Positions 46,603 to 56,712 are shown, numbered from the stretch's first letter. The stretch: DNA of 64,000 nt from Geodermatophilus sp. TF02-6 (GCF_003319115.1 NZ_QOHF01000021.1:1-64000), one strand, 5' to 3'. Program-made: numbers and translations. Notes: generated by a model not told the origin, from the letters alone.

Positions 46603-46746
46603 CGGGTCCCGTGCAGGGCCCCGCTCCGAGCCCTGATGGTCCCCTCGCAGGGTCCCGCCGCGAGCCTGCGAGTGGCGGGGGCGAGGGGGTCCTTCAAGGG
46701 GAGGAGGGGGTCCTTTCAGGCGTGGCGGGGAGCACGGGGGTCCTTC
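46603..46746. repeat. palindromic element, copy 11 (map-infA), compound
   Basis: Several pieces overlap: GGTCCCGTGC with GCACGGGGGTCC outside, GGTCCCCTCGC with GCGAGGGGGTCC, and CCCGCC/GGCGGG around GCGAGCCTGCGAG inside. An imperfect further unit (CCGGTCCTGAGCCTGCGGCGACC) lies at 46569-46592. This is the densest cluster of the family in the window. Confidence 0.75.
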
Positions 46747-46760
46747 CCCACCGCGGGCGG

Positions 46761-46790
46761 TTGGAGAGGGGCGCGGGAGCGGGGTACAGT
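46761..46790 (+). promoter_or_regulatory. infA operon promoter
   Basis: TTGGAG (46761-46766) and TACAGT (46785-46790) with an 18-base spacer. It gives a leader of about 165 bases to infA. It is the only good promoter in the 413-base gap and would drive infA-rpmJ-rpsM-rpsK-rpsD-rpoA-rplQ. Confidence 0.55.
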
Positions 46791-46962
46791 AGCCGCTGGC
46801 GTTCGCGCCGTCCTGTTGCCGTGCTGTGGCCGTACGACGCAGGGCGCCCTCTCGCGGATGTCCGCACCACCAGTTCTGCACACAACCGAGCGCGCCCGCC
46901 GAGTCCCCGTGTGGCCGCGTGAGGACGACCAGCACCATCGAGTCAGGGAGGCCGTGTCGGGC

Positions 46963-47184
46963 ATGGCGAAGAAGGACGGGGCCATCGAGGTCGAGGGTCG
47001 CGTCGTCGAGCCGCTGCCCAACGCGATGTTCCGGGTGGAGCTGCAGAACGGGCACCGGGTGCTCGCCCACATCAGCGGCAAGATGCGCCAGCACTACATC
47101 CGCATCCTGCCCGAGGACCGCGTGGTCGTGGAGCTCTCGCCCTACGACCTGACCCGCGGTCGCATCGTCTACCGGTACAAGTAA
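46963..47184 (+). CDS. infA: translation initiation factor IF-1
   Basis: IF-1 (73 aa) blocks the A site during initiation. It is a single OB fold: [71 protein letters not shown] matches the family along its whole length. The ATG is preceded by GGGAGGCCGTGTCGGGC. rpmJ follows 72 bases later. Confidence 0.98.
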   Translation: MAKKDGAIEVEGRVVEPLPNAMFRVELQNGHRVLAHISGKMRQHYIRILPEDRVVVELSPYDLTRGRIVYRYK

Positions 47185-47256
47185 CCGCCGCTGCGCGGCG
47201 CCCGGACGGCGCCGGCGCGCGCGGCACACGAGCGACAGGAATGAGGGGCGGCACCG

Positions 47257-47370
47257 GTGAAGGTCCAGCCGTCGGTGAAGAAGATCTGCGACAAGTGCAA
47301 GGTGATCCGCCGGCACGGCCGGGTCATGGTCATCTGCGACAACGCCCGCCACAAGCAGCGGCAGGGCTGA
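47257..47370 (+). CDS. rpmJ: 50S ribosomal protein L36
   Basis: L36 (37 aa) reads [21 protein letters not shown] and then [16 protein letters not shown]. It is the zinc form, with Cys11, Cys14, Cys27 and His32. The GTG start follows AGGAATGAGGGGCGGCACC. It lies between infA and rpsM, its standard place. Very short genes of this kind are easily missed. Confidence 0.97.
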   Translation: MKVQPSVKKICDKCKVIRRHGRVMVICDNARHKQRQG

Positions 47371-47384
47371 GGGAGTACCGAGAC

Positions 47385-47765
47385 ATGGCACGACTGGCCG
47401 GCGTGGACCTGCCCCGCGAGAAGCGGATGGAGATCGCGCTCACCTACATCTACGGCATCGGCAAGGCCCACGCCAAGGAGACCCTGGCCGCGACGGGGGT
47501 CAGCCCCGACCTGCGCGCCCGGGACCTCACCGACGAGGACCTGCTGAAGCTGCGCGACTACATCGACGAGCACTTCCGCGTCGAGGGCGATCTGCGCCGC
47601 GAGGTGGCCGCCGACATCCGCCGCAAGGTCGAGATCGGCTGCTACCAGGGCCTGCGCCACCGCCGCGGGCTACCGGTGCACGGTCAGCGCACCCGCACCA
47701 ACGCGCGCTCGAGCAAGGGCCCGCGCAAGACCATCGCCGGCAAGAAGAAGGCCGGCAAGAAGTAG
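47385..47765 (+). CDS. rpsM: 30S ribosomal protein S13
   Basis: S13 (126 aa) pairs with S19 and bridges to the 50[34 protein letters not shown] and the C-terminal basic tail [36 protein letters not shown] are standard. The ATG follows GGGAGTACCGAGAC. A palindromic element starts at its stop codon. Confidence 0.98.
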   Translation: MARLAGVDLPREKRMEIALTYIYGIGKAHAKETLAATGVSPDLRARDLTDEDLLKLRDYIDEHFRVEGDLRREVAADIRRKVEIGCYQGLRHRRGLPVHGQRTRTNARSSKGPRKTIAGKKKAGKK

Positions 47766-47840
47766 AAGGACCACCCTTCCCCCCACGCCCCGCACGCTCA
47801 GGCGGAGGGCCCCTGAAGGGTGGCCGTTCCACCAGGCCAC
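47765..47840. repeat. palindromic element, copy 12 (rpsM-rpsK)
   Basis: GGACCACCCTTC and GAAGGGTGGCC outer arms and the loop CCCGCACGCTCAGG. The outer arms differ from all other copies (CACCCTT), and both sides changed together. It ends in GGCCGTTCCACC. Confidence 0.8.
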
Positions 47841-47865
47841 GAAAGATAAGGAACGACACAGACTC

Positions 47866-48273
47866 ATGCCTCCCAGGGCTCGTACCGCGGCGGGTGCCAA
47901 GAAGGTCCGCCGTAAGGAGAAGAAGAACGTCGCCCACGGCGCCGCGCACATCAAGAGCACCTTCAACAACACGATCGTGTCGATCACCGACCCCAACGGG
48001 AACGTGATCAGCTGGGCCTCCGCCGGCCACGTCGGCTTCAAGGGCTCGCGCAAGTCCACGCCGTTCGCCGCGCAGATGGCCGCCGAGAACGCCGCCCGCA
48101 AGGCGCAGGAGCACGGCATGCGCAAGGTCGACGTCTTCGTCAAGGGCCCCGGCTCCGGCCGCGAGACCGCCATCCGGTCGCTGCAGGCCACCGGCCTGGA
48201 GGTGGGCCAGATCCAGGACGTGACCCCGCAGCCGCACAACGGCTGCCGCCCCAAGAAGCGCCGCCGGGTCTGA
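47866..48273 (+). CDS. rpsK: 30S ribosomal protein S11
   Basis: S11 (135 aa) forms the platform near the mRNA exit. [47 protein letters not shown] is the core signature and [15 protein letters not shown] the C-terminal tail. The ATG follows AGATAAGGAACGACACAGACTC. rpsM-rpsK-rpsD-rpoA-rplQ is the alpha operon order. Confidence 0.98.
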   Translation: MPPRARTAAGAKKVRRKEKKNVAHGAAHIKSTFNNTIVSITDPNGNVISWASAGHVGFKGSRKSTPFAAQMAAENAARKAQEHGMRKVDVFVKGPGSGRETAIRSLQATGLEVGQIQDVTPQPHNGCRPKKRRRV

Positions 48274-48307
48274 CCGGCCACTGACGAGACGAACGAGGTA
48301 GAGAACC

Positions 48308-48934
48308 GTGGCCCGTTACGCCGGAGCCGACTGCCGGATGTGCCGGCGCGAGAAGATGAAGCTGTTCCTCAAGGGCAGCAAGTGCGAGTCCCCGAAGTGC
48401 CCCATCGAGATCCGGCCGTACCCGCCGGGCGAGCACGGCCGGGGACGCAGCAAGGACAGCGAGTACCTGCTGCAGCTGCGGGAGAAGCAGAAGGCCCGCC
48501 GTATCTACGGCGTGCTGGAGAAGCAGTTCCGCGGCTACTATGAGGAGGCCAACCGCAAGACCGGCAAGACCGGTGAGGTCCTCCTGCAGATCCTCGAGTC
48601 GCGGCTGGACAACGTGGTCTACCGGGCCGGCTTCGCCGAGTCCCGCGACATGGCCCGCCAGCTGGTGCGCCACGGCCACATCCGGGTCAACGGCCGCAAG
48701 GTCGACATCCCGAGCTACCGGGTGAGCCGGAACGACATCATCGAGGTCGCCGAGAAGTCCAAGGCGCTGGTGCCGTTCCAGATCGCCCAGGCCCGCGCCG
48801 GCGAGCGCCCCGTGCCGCCGTGGCTGGAGGTCATCAGCAACCAGCTGCGCGTGCTCGTCCACGACATCCCGGCCCGCCAGGTGATCGACACCCCGGTCCA
48901 GGAGCAGCTGATCGTCGAGCTCTACTCCAAGTAG
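48308..48934 (+). CDS. rpsD: 30S ribosomal protein S4, zinc-binding type
   Basis: S4 (208 aa) starts 30S assembly. The N-terminal zinc site is complete: Cys9, Cys12, Cys26 and Cys31 in [23 protein letters not shown]. The S4 RNA-binding domain [44 protein letters not shown] is intact, ending [12 protein letters not shown] start after GAGGTAGAGAACC. A nested element follows. Confidence 0.98.
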   Translation: MARYAGADCRMCRREKMKLFLKGSKCESPKCPIEIRPYPPGEHGRGRSKDSEYLLQLREKQKARRIYGVLEKQFRGYYEEANRKTGKTGEVLLQILESRLDNVVYRAGFAESRDMARQLVRHGHIRVNGRKVDIPSYRVSRNDIIEVAEKSKALVPFQIAQARAGERPVPPWLEVISNQLRVLVHDIPARQVIDTPVQEQLIVELYSK

Positions 48935-48935
48935 C

Positions 48936-49035
48936 AGAAGGACCCCCTGCCCCCCGCTCGGTGAAACACCCCGTCCTCCCCACCCTTCGCAAGCTCAGGA
49001 TGGGACCCTGGACGGGGCGGACCCTGCAGGGGCCG
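48936..49035. repeat. palindromic element, copy 13 (rpsD-rpoA), element inside element
   Basis: An outer unit GGACCCCCTGCCCCC...GGACCCTGCAGGGGCC is interrupted by a complete inner unit with ACCCCGTCCTCC, CCACCCTTCGCAAGCTCAGG and GACGGGGC. This looks like insertion of one copy into the loop of another. Confidence 0.85.
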
Positions 49036-49132
49036 ACGGCTCCGGCGGGCGGACCGATGTCCGCCGGGGCCTGCACCACCCCCTCACGGCGTCATATGGC
49101 GGGCGCCGGAGGACCCCAAGGAGAACACCACG

Positions 49133-50197
49133 ATGCTCATCGCCCAGCGTCCGACGTTGACCGAGGAGACCATCTCCGAGCAGCGCTCGCGGTTCGTCAT
49201 CGAGCCGTTGGAGCCCGGTTTCGGCTACACCCTCGGCAACTCGCTGCGCCGCACCCTCCTCTCCTCCATCCCCGGTGCTGCCGTGACCAGCATCCGGATC
49301 GAGGGCACCCTGCACGAGTTCACCACCGTGCCCGGGGTCAAGGAGGACGTCACCGAGATCATCCTCAACCTCAAGGGCTTGGTCGTCAGCTCCGACTCCG
49401 ACGAGCCGGTGACCATGTACCTGCGCAAGCAGGGCCCCGGTGAGGTCACCGCCGCCGACATCGCGCCGCCGGCCGGTGTCGAGGTGCACAACCCCGACCT
49501 GCACATCGCCACGCTGAACGGCAAGGGCCGGTTGGAGATCGAGCTGGTCGTCGAGCGGGGCCGCGGCTACGTCCCGGCGCCGCAGAACAAGCAGCCGGGT
49601 CAGGAGATCGGCCGGATCCCGGTCGACTCCATCTACTCCCCGGTCCTCAAGGTCACCTACGGCGTCGAGGCCACCCGCGTCGAGCAGCGCACCGACTTCG
49701 ACCGGCTGGTGGTCGACGTCGAGACCAAGCCATCGATCGCCCCGCGCGACGCGATCGCCAGCGCCGGCTCCACGTTGGTCGAGCTGTTCGGCCTGCTGCG
49801 CGAGCTCAACGTCGACGCCGAGGGCATCGAGGTCGGCCCGAGCCCGGCCGAGGCCGCCGACATCGCCAACTTCTCGATGCCGATCGAGGACATGGACCTC
49901 ACCGTCCGGTCCTACAACTGCCTCAAGCGCGAGGGTGTGCACACCGTCGGTGAGCTCGTCACCAGGTCCGAGGCCGACCTGCTGGACATCCGCAACTTCG
50001 GGGCCAAGTCGATCGACGAGGTCAAGATGAAGCTGGCGGCGATGGGCCTCGCGCTCAAGGACAGCCCGCCCGGGTTCATCCCCACCTCGGTCGAGAGCTA
50101 CGACGAGGGCTACGAGACCGACGCCTACCACGGGACCCCGGAGTACAGCGACATCGAGTACAGCGACGGGTCCTACCAGGAGACCGAGCAGCTCTGA
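49133..50197 (+). CDS. rpoA: DNA-directed RNA polymerase alpha subunit
   Basis: RpoA (354 aa) dimerises to start polymerase assembly. The N-terminal domain has [35 protein letters not shown], and the C-terminal promoter-contact domain carries [46 protein letters not shown] (about 262-310). An acidic tail rich in Tyr, Asp and Ser (about 320-354) ends it. The ATG follows CCAAGGAGAACACCACG. Confidence 0.98.
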   Translation: MLIAQRPTLTEETISEQRSRFVIEPLEPGFGYTLGNSLRRTLLSSIPGAAVTSIRIEGTLHEFTTVPGVKEDVTEIILNLKGLVVSSDSDEPVTMYLRKQGPGEVTAADIAPPAGVEVHNPDLHIATLNGKGRLEIELVVERGRGYVPAPQNKQPGQEIGRIPVDSIYSPVLKVTYGVEATRVEQRTDFDRLVVDVETKPSIAPRDAIASAGSTLVELFGLLRELNVDAEGIEVGPSPAEAADIANFSMPIEDMDLTVRSYNCLKREGVHTVGELVTRSEADLLDIRNFGAKSIDEVKMKLAAMGLALKDSPPGFIPTSVESYDEGYETDAYHGTPEYSDIEYSDGSYQETEQL

Positions 50198-50198
50198 G

Positions 50199-50259
50199 AA
50201 GGGACCCCGCCGCCCCCCATGACTCGCACGCTCGCCGTGGGATCCTGCAGCGGGGCCGC
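50199..50259. repeat. palindromic element, copy 14 (rpoA-rplQ)
   Basis: GGACCCCGC/GCGGGGCC arms around CCCCATGACTCGCACGCTCGCCGTGGGATCC. The arms (CCGC/GCGG) again changed on both sides compared with other copies. Confidence 0.8.
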
Positions 50260-50337
50260 TCAGGCCTCACCGCCACACTGGACGCAGAAGGAACCGCAGC
50301 CGTGCACCGATCGCCGGCCGCCTGAGGAAGGACCGAC

Positions 50338-51174
50338 ATGCCCACCCCGACCAAGGGCCCCCGTCTCGGCGGGTCCCCCGCGCACGAGCGGCTGATGCTG
50401 GCCAACCTGGCCACGGCGCTGTTCGAGCACGGGCGGATCACCACCACCGAGACCAAGGCGAAGCGGCTGCGCCCGTTCGCCGAGAAGCTGGTGACCTTCG
50501 CCAAGCGGGGTGACCTGCACGCCCGTCGCCAGGTGATGAGCGTCATCCGGGACAAGGACGTCGTCCACCACCTGTTCGCCGAGATCGGCCCCCGGTACGA
50601 GAACCGGCCCGGCGGCTACACGCGGATCACCAAGGTGGGCTCGCGCAAGGGGGACAACGCGCCCATGGCGGTCATCGAGCTGGTGGAGGGGCTGACCGTG
50701 GCTCAGCAGGCGGTCGGTGAGGCCGAGCGCGCCCGCGGCACGCGTTTCGTGCCCGGCGCCGGTGCCGCGGCCGCCTCCGGCGAGGTCACCGCCGACGCGC
50801 TCGAGTCGGCCGACACCGCCGACGAGGACGCCACCCCGGTCACCGACACCGAGTCCGACCCCGCCCAGCCCGACGACGAGAGCACCGGCCCCGGCGGGGA
50901 CACCTCCCCGGCCGTGGTGGCGGGCGACGTGGACCCCGAGGCCCAGCAGATCGTCACCGACGTCTTCACCCCCGACGGTGAGCGGCAGGACGACGGCGAC
51001 GTCACGCCCGAGCCGACCGCGGAGAACCTCGCGGTCGTCGACGACCCGGCCCTCTCCCCGGAGCTGGCCGCCGCGGCCGCGGCCGAGGTGGAGGCCGCGG
51101 AGCTGAGCGACGCTGCCACGGCCGGCTCGCACGCCCCGGGCGGTGACGCGGCACCCGACCCCAAGCTGGGCTGA
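50338..51174 (+). CDS. rplQ: 50S ribosomal protein L17 with long acidic tail
   Basis: L17 (278 aa). The conserved part is about 1-122: [56 protein letters not shown] through [22 protein letters not shown]. The remaining 155 residues are a Glu/Asp/Ala/Pro-rich low-complexity tail, making it more than twice the E. coli length (127). Long L17 tails occur in actinobacteria, but this is long even so. truA follows immediately. Confidence 0.96.
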   Translation: MPTPTKGPRLGGSPAHERLMLANLATALFEHGRITTTETKAKRLRPFAEKLVTFAKRGDLHARRQVMSVIRDKDVVHHLFAEIGPRYENRPGGYTRITKVGSRKGDNAPMAVIELVEGLTVAQQAVGEAERARGTRFVPGAGAAAASGEVTADALESADTADEDATPVTDTESDPAQPDDESTGPGGDTSPAVVAGDVDPEAQQIVTDVFTPDGERQDDGDVTPEPTAENLAVVDDPALSPELAAAAAAEVEAAELSDAATAGSHAPGGDAAPDPKLG

Positions 51175-51236
51175 GCACCACGCACGGCACCGACGAGCCC
51201 GTCACCGTCCCCGGTGGCGGGCTCGTCCGTCTCCGG

Positions 51237-52052
51237 TTGAGCATCGCCTACGACGGCACGGCCCTGCACGGGTGGGCCCGCCAGCCGGGGCAGCGGACCG
51301 TCCAGGGCGACCTCGAGGCGGCGCTGGCCACCGTGCTGCGCTGCCCGGTCGACCTCACCGTCGCCGGGCGCACCGACACCGGCGTGCACGCCACCGGGCA
51401 GGTCGCCCACGCCGACGTCCCCCGGCCGGCGTGGGAGCAGCAGCGGGGACTGGTCCGCCGGCTGCGCGGCGTCCTCGCGCCCGACATCGTGGTCTCCGCG
51501 GTCGACGAGGCGCCGGCCGACTTCGACGCCCGCTTCGGCGTCCTGCGCCGCCACTACGTCTACCGGTGCAGCGACGCCGCCTCCGGACCTCCGCCCCTGC
51601 GCCGTGTCGACACCGTCGGCTGGCCGCGGCGCCTGGACGTCGAGGCGATGGGGTTCGCCGCCGGGCCGCTGCTCGGTGAGCACGACTTCGCCGCCTACTG
51701 CCGCCGGCGGGAGGGGGCGACCACGGTGCGCACCCTGCTCGCGCTCTCCGCGGCGCGGGAGGGCGACCTGGTCACGATCCGCGCATCGGCCGACGCCTTC
51801 TGCCACTCGATGGTGCGCAGCCTCGTCGGCGCCCTGCTGGCCGTGGGGGAGGGGCGCCGTCCGCCGGAGTGGCCGGCCACGCTGCTGACGCGCACCGACC
51901 GCGCCGGCGAGGTGGTCGTCGCCCCGGCCGCGGGACTCACCCTCGTCGCGGTCGACTACCCGCCCGACGCCGAGCTGGCGGCTCGGGCCCGGGTCACCCG
52001 CGCCCGCCGCACGGCCCCGTCCGGAGGCTTGCCGCGAGCTTGCGAGCGGTGA
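51237..52052 (+). CDS. truA: tRNA pseudouridine synthase A
   Basis: TruA makes pseudouridine at positions 38-40 of the anticodon arm. The catalytic Asp is in [16 protein letters not shown], and the RNA-binding C-terminal half has [22 protein letters not shown]. The start is odd. The conserved strand [12 protein letters not shown] begins before the TTG at 51237, yet no ATG, GTG or TTG lies upstream in frame before a TGA at 51144. The only other candidate is a CTG at 51171 that overlaps the rplQ stop (CTGA). The last 13 codons ([13 protein letters not shown]) come from a palindromic element. About 271 aa from the TTG, 293 from the CTG. Confidence 0.9.
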   Translation: MSIAYDGTALHGWARQPGQRTVQGDLEAALATVLRCPVDLTVAGRTDTGVHATGQVAHADVPRPAWEQQRGLVRRLRGVLAPDIVVSAVDEAPADFDARFGVLRRHYVYRCSDAASGPPPLRRVDTVGWPRRLDVEAMGFAAGPLLGEHDFAAYCRRREGATTVRTLLALSAAREGDLVTIRASADAFCHSMVRSLVGALLAVGEGRRPPEWPATLLTRTDRAGEVVVAPAAGLTLVAVDYPPDAELAARARVTRARRTAPSGGLPRACER

Positions 52053-52070
52053 GAGGGACGGGGTCCTTTC
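52013..52070. repeat. palindromic element, copy 15 (end of truA)
   Basis: GGCCCCGTCC and GGACGGGGTCC arms around TTGCCGCGAGCTTGCGAGCGGTGAG. Its left half is translated as the C-terminus of TruA, and the element supplies the TGA. Confidence 0.85.
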
Positions 52071-52733
52071 TCAGGGCAGTGCGGCGACCGCCTCGTCGAT
52101 CGGGGTGTCGCCGCTGACGAGCTCCACGACCTCGTCGGTCTTGCCGCGGTCGAGGAGGGCGAGCAGGACGGCGGCGACGTCGTCCCGAGGGACCTCGCCG
52201 TACTCGACCCCGTGGGCGAGGGTGACCCGTCCGGTGCCCGGGTCGTCGGTGAGCCGCCCGGGCCGCAGGACGACGGTGCCCAGCCCGGGCCGGGGCAGGA
52301 TCGCGTCCTCGGCGGCCAGCTTGGCCTGCAGGTAGACGGCGAAGACCGGGTCCATGCCGGGGGGCGTGCCCTGACGGGCCTGCTCCACGCCCATCGAGGA
52401 GACCAGCAGGTAGGGCCGGACCCCGGCCCGCTCGGCCGCGTCGGCCAGGAGCAGGGCGGCGCCCTTGTCGACGGTGTGCTTGCGGGCGGCGCCGCTGCCC
52501 GGCCCGGCGCCCGCGGCGAAGACGACCGCGTCGGCGCCGCGGACCACCTCGGCGACCTGGTCGACCGTGGCCTGCTCGAGGTCGAGGACGACCGGCTCCA
52601 CGCCGTCGGCCCGCAGGTCGGCCGCGTGGGCGGGGTTGCGGACGATGCCGACCACGGTGTCCCCGCGGGCGGCCAGCAGGCAGCCGAGCCTGCGGGCGAC
52701 CTGTCCGTGGGCTCCGGCGATGGCGACGCGCAC
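52071..52733 (-). CDS. NAD(P)-binding SDR-type protein
   Basis: A 220-aa Rossmann-fold protein of the atypical short-chain dehydrogenase (NmrA/NAD(P)H-binding) type. The nucleotide-binding motif is VAIAGAHGQVARRLGCLLAARGDTVVGIVRNP, and DAVVFAAGAGPGSGAARKHTVDKGAALLLADAAERAGV follows. It lacks the Tyr-x-x-x-Lys active site of classical SDRs except for YLQAKLAAE near 138, which may serve. Substrate unknown. It lies between truA and the mobA-like gene, which it follows by only 9 bases, so the two may be co-transcribed. Confidence 0.8.
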   Translation of the reverse strand: MRVAIAGAHGQVARRLGCLLAARGDTVVGIVRNPAHAADLRADGVEPVVLDLEQATVDQVAEVVRGADAVVFAAGAGPGSGAARKHTVDKGAALLLADAAERAGVRPYLLVSSMGVEQARQGTPPGMDPVFAVYLQAKLAAEDAILPRPGLGTVVLRPGRLTDDPGTGRVTLAHGVEYGEVPRDDVAAVLLALLDRGKTDEVVELVSGDTPIDEAVAALP

Positions 52734-52742
52734 GGCGCGGGG

Positions 52743-53360
52743 TTACCCCCGGGGGTGGCGCGGTACCCGGCGCGTCCCGAGCCGAGCCGCGGCGGCCCGG
52801 GCGCGGTCGAGGTCGGCCGGGGTGTCGCAGTCGGTCCAGGGCGGCGGGCGGCCGGGCTCGACCGCGGGGTGCAGCCGGCGCACCGCCAGCGGGGCGAACG
52901 CCTTCCGGACCGAGGTGGGGCCGGTGACGTCGGCGACGGCGGCGTGCAGGGCCGCGGTGCGCCAGATCCCGAGCAACAGCTGGTCGCGGTCGGTGTCGTC
53001 GACGACGAGCACGCCGTCGCCGGTCAGCCGCTCGCGCAGCGCCTGGACCACTCCGGTGGTGAGGAACGGCAGGTCGCCGGCGAGCAGGGCGACCACCTCG
53101 GTGGGGACCTGCGCCAACCCGGCCCGCATCGCCGCCACCGGGCCGCCGCGGGGCGGGTCCTCCCGCACCACGACGACGTCGGGCGGCACCGGCTGGGGCG
53201 GGCCGACGACGATCCGCGGCGCGGCGTCGGGGACGGCGGCGAGCACCGCGGCCAGGATCGTCCGGCCGCCGACGTCGAGCTGCGGCTTGGCCTGCCCGCC
53301 CATCCGCGCCGCCCGTCCCCCGGCCAGCACGACGGCGGCGTAGGGCGGCAGCGCGGGCAC
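52743..53360 (-). CDS. mobA: molybdenum cofactor guanylyltransferase (MobA-like)
   Basis: A 205-aa nucleotidyltransferase. It has the MobA signature AAVVLAGGRAARMGGQAKPQLDVGG (about 7-31), LLAGDLPFL with the metal-binding Asp, and TDCDTPADLDRARA near the end. MobA attaches GMP to the molybdopterin cofactor; it sits beside fdhD and moeA-moaC-mogA. The GTG at 53360 is the only reasonable start, although GGAGG lies unusually close to it. Some relatives use other sugar or nucleotide substrates, so the function is inferred from context. Confidence 0.85.
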   Translation of the reverse strand: MPALPPYAAVVLAGGRAARMGGQAKPQLDVGGRTILAAVLAAVPDAAPRIVVGPPQPVPPDVVVVREDPPRGGPVAAMRAGLAQVPTEVVALLAGDLPFLTTGVVQALRERLTGDGVLVVDDTDRDQLLLGIWRTAALHAAVADVTGPTSVRKAFAPLAVRRLHPAVEPGRPPPWTDCDTPADLDRARAAAARLGTRRVPRHPRG

Positions 53361-53387
53361 CCTCCGACCGTAGGTGCCGGACGTGGG

Positions 53388-53393
53388 TAACGT
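53388..53393 (+). promoter_or_regulatory. -10 box of fdhD (leaderless)
   Basis: TAACGT ends 6 bases before the fdhD GTG, leaving no room for a ribosome binding site, so the mRNA is probably leaderless, common in actinobacteria. Confidence 0.5.
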
Positions 53394-53399
53394 CGCCCC

Positions 53400-54230
53400 G
53401 TGGGACGAGTGACCAGCCGGACGCCGGTGCTGCGGATCCGTGGCGCGGCGCACAGCAACCGCCCGGACACGGTCGCGGCCGAGGAGCCACTGGAGATCCG
53501 GCTGTCCGGCAGCCCGCTGGCGGTGACCATGCGGACGCCGGGGCACGACTTCGACCTGGTGCACGGCTTCCTCGCCACCGAGGGCGTGATCTCCGGCCGC
53601 GACGACGTCCTGGGGCTGCGCTACTGCGACTCGGTCGACGCCGACGGGCGCAACACCTACAACGTCGTCGACGTCGACCTCGCCCCCGGCGTGCAACCCC
53701 CGGACACCGCGCTGGACCGGCACTTCTACACGTCGAGCTCGTGCGGCGTCTGCGGCAAGGCGAGCATCGACGCCCTCCGCACGAAGACCCGGCACGACGT
53801 CTCCGGCGACGGCACCCGGCTGCCTCTGGCGACGCTGCTCGCGCTGCCCGACCGGCTCCGCGCCGCCCAGCAGGTGTTCGACCGGACCGGCGGGCTGCAC
53901 GCGGCCGGCCTGTTCACCGCGGGCGGCGAGCTGGTCGCGCTCCGGGAGGACGTGGGCCGGCACAACGCCGTGGACAAGGTGGTGGGCGACGCGGTGCGTG
54001 CGGGTCGGCTGCCCCTGGCCGGGCACGTGCTCATGGTCAGCGGCCGGGCCAGCTTCGAGCTGACCCAGAAGGCGGCGATGGCCGGCATCCCGGTGCTGGC
54101 CGCGGTGTCGGCGCCGTCGTCCCTGGCCGTGGAGCTCGCCGCCGACGTCGGGATCACCCTGGTCGGCTTCCTCCGCGGCGACGGCTGCAACGTCTACACC
54201 TGCCCGGAGCGGATCGTCCTGCCGGGGTGA
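53400..54230 (+). CDS. fdhD: formate dehydrogenase accessory sulfurtransferase FdhD
   Basis: FdhD (276 aa) transfers sulfur to the Mo cofactor of formate dehydrogenase. The Cys pair in [11 protein letters not shown] (Cys115, Cys118) and the [15 protein letters not shown] and [35 protein letters not shown] blocks are intact, and [10 protein letters not shown] closes it. Its divergent neighbour is mobA. No formate dehydrogenase is in the window, so the target lies elsewhere. Confidence 0.95.
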   Translation: MGRVTSRTPVLRIRGAAHSNRPDTVAAEEPLEIRLSGSPLAVTMRTPGHDFDLVHGFLATEGVISGRDDVLGLRYCDSVDADGRNTYNVVDVDLAPGVQPPDTALDRHFYTSSSCGVCGKASIDALRTKTRHDVSGDGTRLPLATLLALPDRLRAAQQVFDRTGGLHAAGLFTAGGELVALREDVGRHNAVDKVVGDAVRAGRLPLAGHVLMVSGRASFELTQKAAMAGIPVLAAVSAPSSLAVELAADVGITLVGFLRGDGCNVYTCPERIVLPG

Positions 54231-54364
54231 GTGGCCGCGGCGGGACCCTGCAGGGGGCGCCTCGACGTCGTCGACGCGGATGTCGAGGTGCTCCTGCGGA
54301 AGGCGAGTGCGCGCTCCCCCCCCCCGCGAGGCGGTGTCGTCCGGTGGGCCGACGACGCCCGCGC

Positions 54365-54855
54365 TCAGTGGTCGCCGCCGCGCAGCTGGCTGACCACGTG
54401 CGGCAGCAGCGGGCCGAGCACGGCGAGCCCGTCGCGGACCCCGCCGGTGGAGCCGGGCAGGTTCACGACCAGCGTGCGGCCGACGGTGCCGGCCAGCCCG
54501 CGGGAGAGCACCGACGTCGCCACCTTGCCCTCGCCGTACCGGCGCACGGCCTCGGCGATCCCCGGGGCCTCGCGCTCGAGCACCCGGCGGGTGGCCTCGG
54601 GGGTGACGTCGGTGGGGGACAGCCCGGTGCCGCCGGTGGTCAGCACGACGTCCGCGCCGGAGGCGGTCGCCTGCTGGAGCACCACCTCGAGCTCGGCGAC
54701 GTCGTCCGGGCACACGTGCGGCCCCTCGACGGTGAACCCGAGCGCGCGCAGCCCCTCGGCCAGCGCCTGCCCACTGCGGTCGGCGTAGACCCCGGCCGCG
54801 GCGCGGTTGGATGCGGTGACGACGACGGCGCGCGCGCCGGCGGGCAGCTCGGAGC

Positions 54856-54859
<4 letters not shown>
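54365..54859 (-). CDS. mogA: molybdopterin adenylyltransferase (MogA/MoaB type)
   Basis: A 164-aa protein that adenylates molybdopterin before Mo insertion. RAVVVTASNRAAAGVYADRSG, the TTGGTGLSPTDVTPEATR motif and NLPGSTGGVRDGLAVLGPLLPH are diagnostic. I chose the GTG at 54859 because it overlaps the moaC stop (GTGA); an upstream GTG at 54868 is possible. The family name (MoaB or MogA) cannot be settled from sequence alone. Last gene of moeA-moaC-mogA. Confidence 0.9.
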
Positions 54860-55325
<466 letters not shown>

Positions 55326-55329
<4 letters not shown>

Positions 55330-56534
55330 TGCAGGGCTCCTTCGACGAGCACGACGTCGACCTGCGCGCCGGCGGGCAGTTCGGTCACGTCCTCGGGGAC
55401 GACGACCAGGCAGTTGGCGCGGGCCAGGTGCGCGACCAGGTGCGACCCCGGCCCACCGACCTGCGAGACCTCCCCGGCGTCGTAGCGGCCGCGCAGGAAC
55501 TGACGCCTGCCGGCGGGGGAACGCAGCGGCGCGGTGAGCGTCGCCGGGGCGCGCAGCCGCACGGGCGCGGCGTGGCCGAGCGCGCGGCGCAGCGCCGGGC
55601 GGACGAAGACCTCGAAGGAGACGAACGCGCTCACCGGGTTGCCGGGCAGGGTGACCACCGGGACGCCGTCCACCGTGCCCGCGCCCTGCGGACCGCCGGG
55701 CTGCATGGCGACCTTGACGAACTCGACCGTGCCGAGCGCTCGGAAGGCGTCCTTGACCACCTCGTAGGCGCCGGCGCTGACCCCGCCGCTGGTGATCAGC
55801 AGGTCAGCCGGGCCGTCTGCCCGCCCAGCCAGCTCGGCGCGCACGGTGGCGAGGAACTGGTCGACGTCGTCGGGGACGAAGTGCAGCCGCCGTGCCGTGC
55901 CGCCGGCGTCCTCGACGGCGGCCACCAGCAGCGCGGAGTTCGACTCGTAGACCTGCCCCGGCAGCAGCGGCGCCCCGGGCTCGACCAGCTCGCTGCCGGT
56001 GGAGAGCACCAGGACGCGGGGGCGGCGGCGGACGGGCAGGGTCCGCACGCCGACGGCCGCGGCCAGGCCCAGCTGGGCCGCGCCCAGCGGCGTGCCCGCG
56101 GTGAGCGCGACCGTCCCGGCGCCGATGTCCTCCCCGGCGCGCCGCAGGTGGGTGCCGGCGGCGGGGGCGTCGCGGACCTCCACGACCTCGGTGCCGCCGT
56201 CGGTGAGCTCGACCGGCACGACGACGTCCGCACCGGCCGGCAGCGGCGCGCCGGTCATGATCCGCTGCACGGTGCCCCGGGCCAGCGGGACGACGTCGGT
56301 GCGCCCGGCCGGGACGTCGTCGGCGACCGGCAGCCGCACCGGCGGAGCGGACACCTCGGCCCACCGGGCGGCGTAGCCGTCCATCGCGGAGTTGTCGAAG
56401 CCGGGCAGCGACACCGGCGCGGTCACGTCGCGGGCCAGGACGCGGTTGTGCGCGTCCGCGAGCGCCACCTCCTCCTCCGCCATCGCGGGCAGCAGACCGG
56501 CGACGACCGCCTGGTGTTCCTCGACCGTGCGCAC
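55326..56534 (-). CDS. moeA: molybdopterin molybdenumtransferase MoeA
   Basis: MoeA (402 aa) inserts molybdate into adenylated molybdopterin. SLPGFDNSAMDGYAARW (about 58-74) and the PVRRRPRVLVLSTGSELVEPG block, then LLITSGGVSAGAYEVVKDAF and LPGNPVSAFVSFEVFVRPALR, fit the family. The GTG at 56534 has no ribosome binding site but a CAGGAT hexamer just upstream, so it may be leaderless. First gene of moeA-moaC-mogA. Confidence 0.95.
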
Positions 56535-56712
56535 GGTCCCATCCTGACCGATCGCCCGCTGCCCGCACCCGCGAGGGAGGAACACGGCCGACGTCGCGGG
56601 CCGGCACGGGGACGTCCAGGCGGTGTCGCTGCGTCCTGTCCACCGCCGCGCACGCCGGCGGCCGCCCGGAGCGGTCCCGGTGGCGGGGAGGCGGTCCGCC
56701 GCGGCAGCTGAC

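Noticed and set aside
54235-54364. Another palindromic element after fdhD
   Set aside because: Only a half unit (CGGGACCCTGCAGGGGGCG) is present, without the loop and left arms, so it was not counted as a copy.
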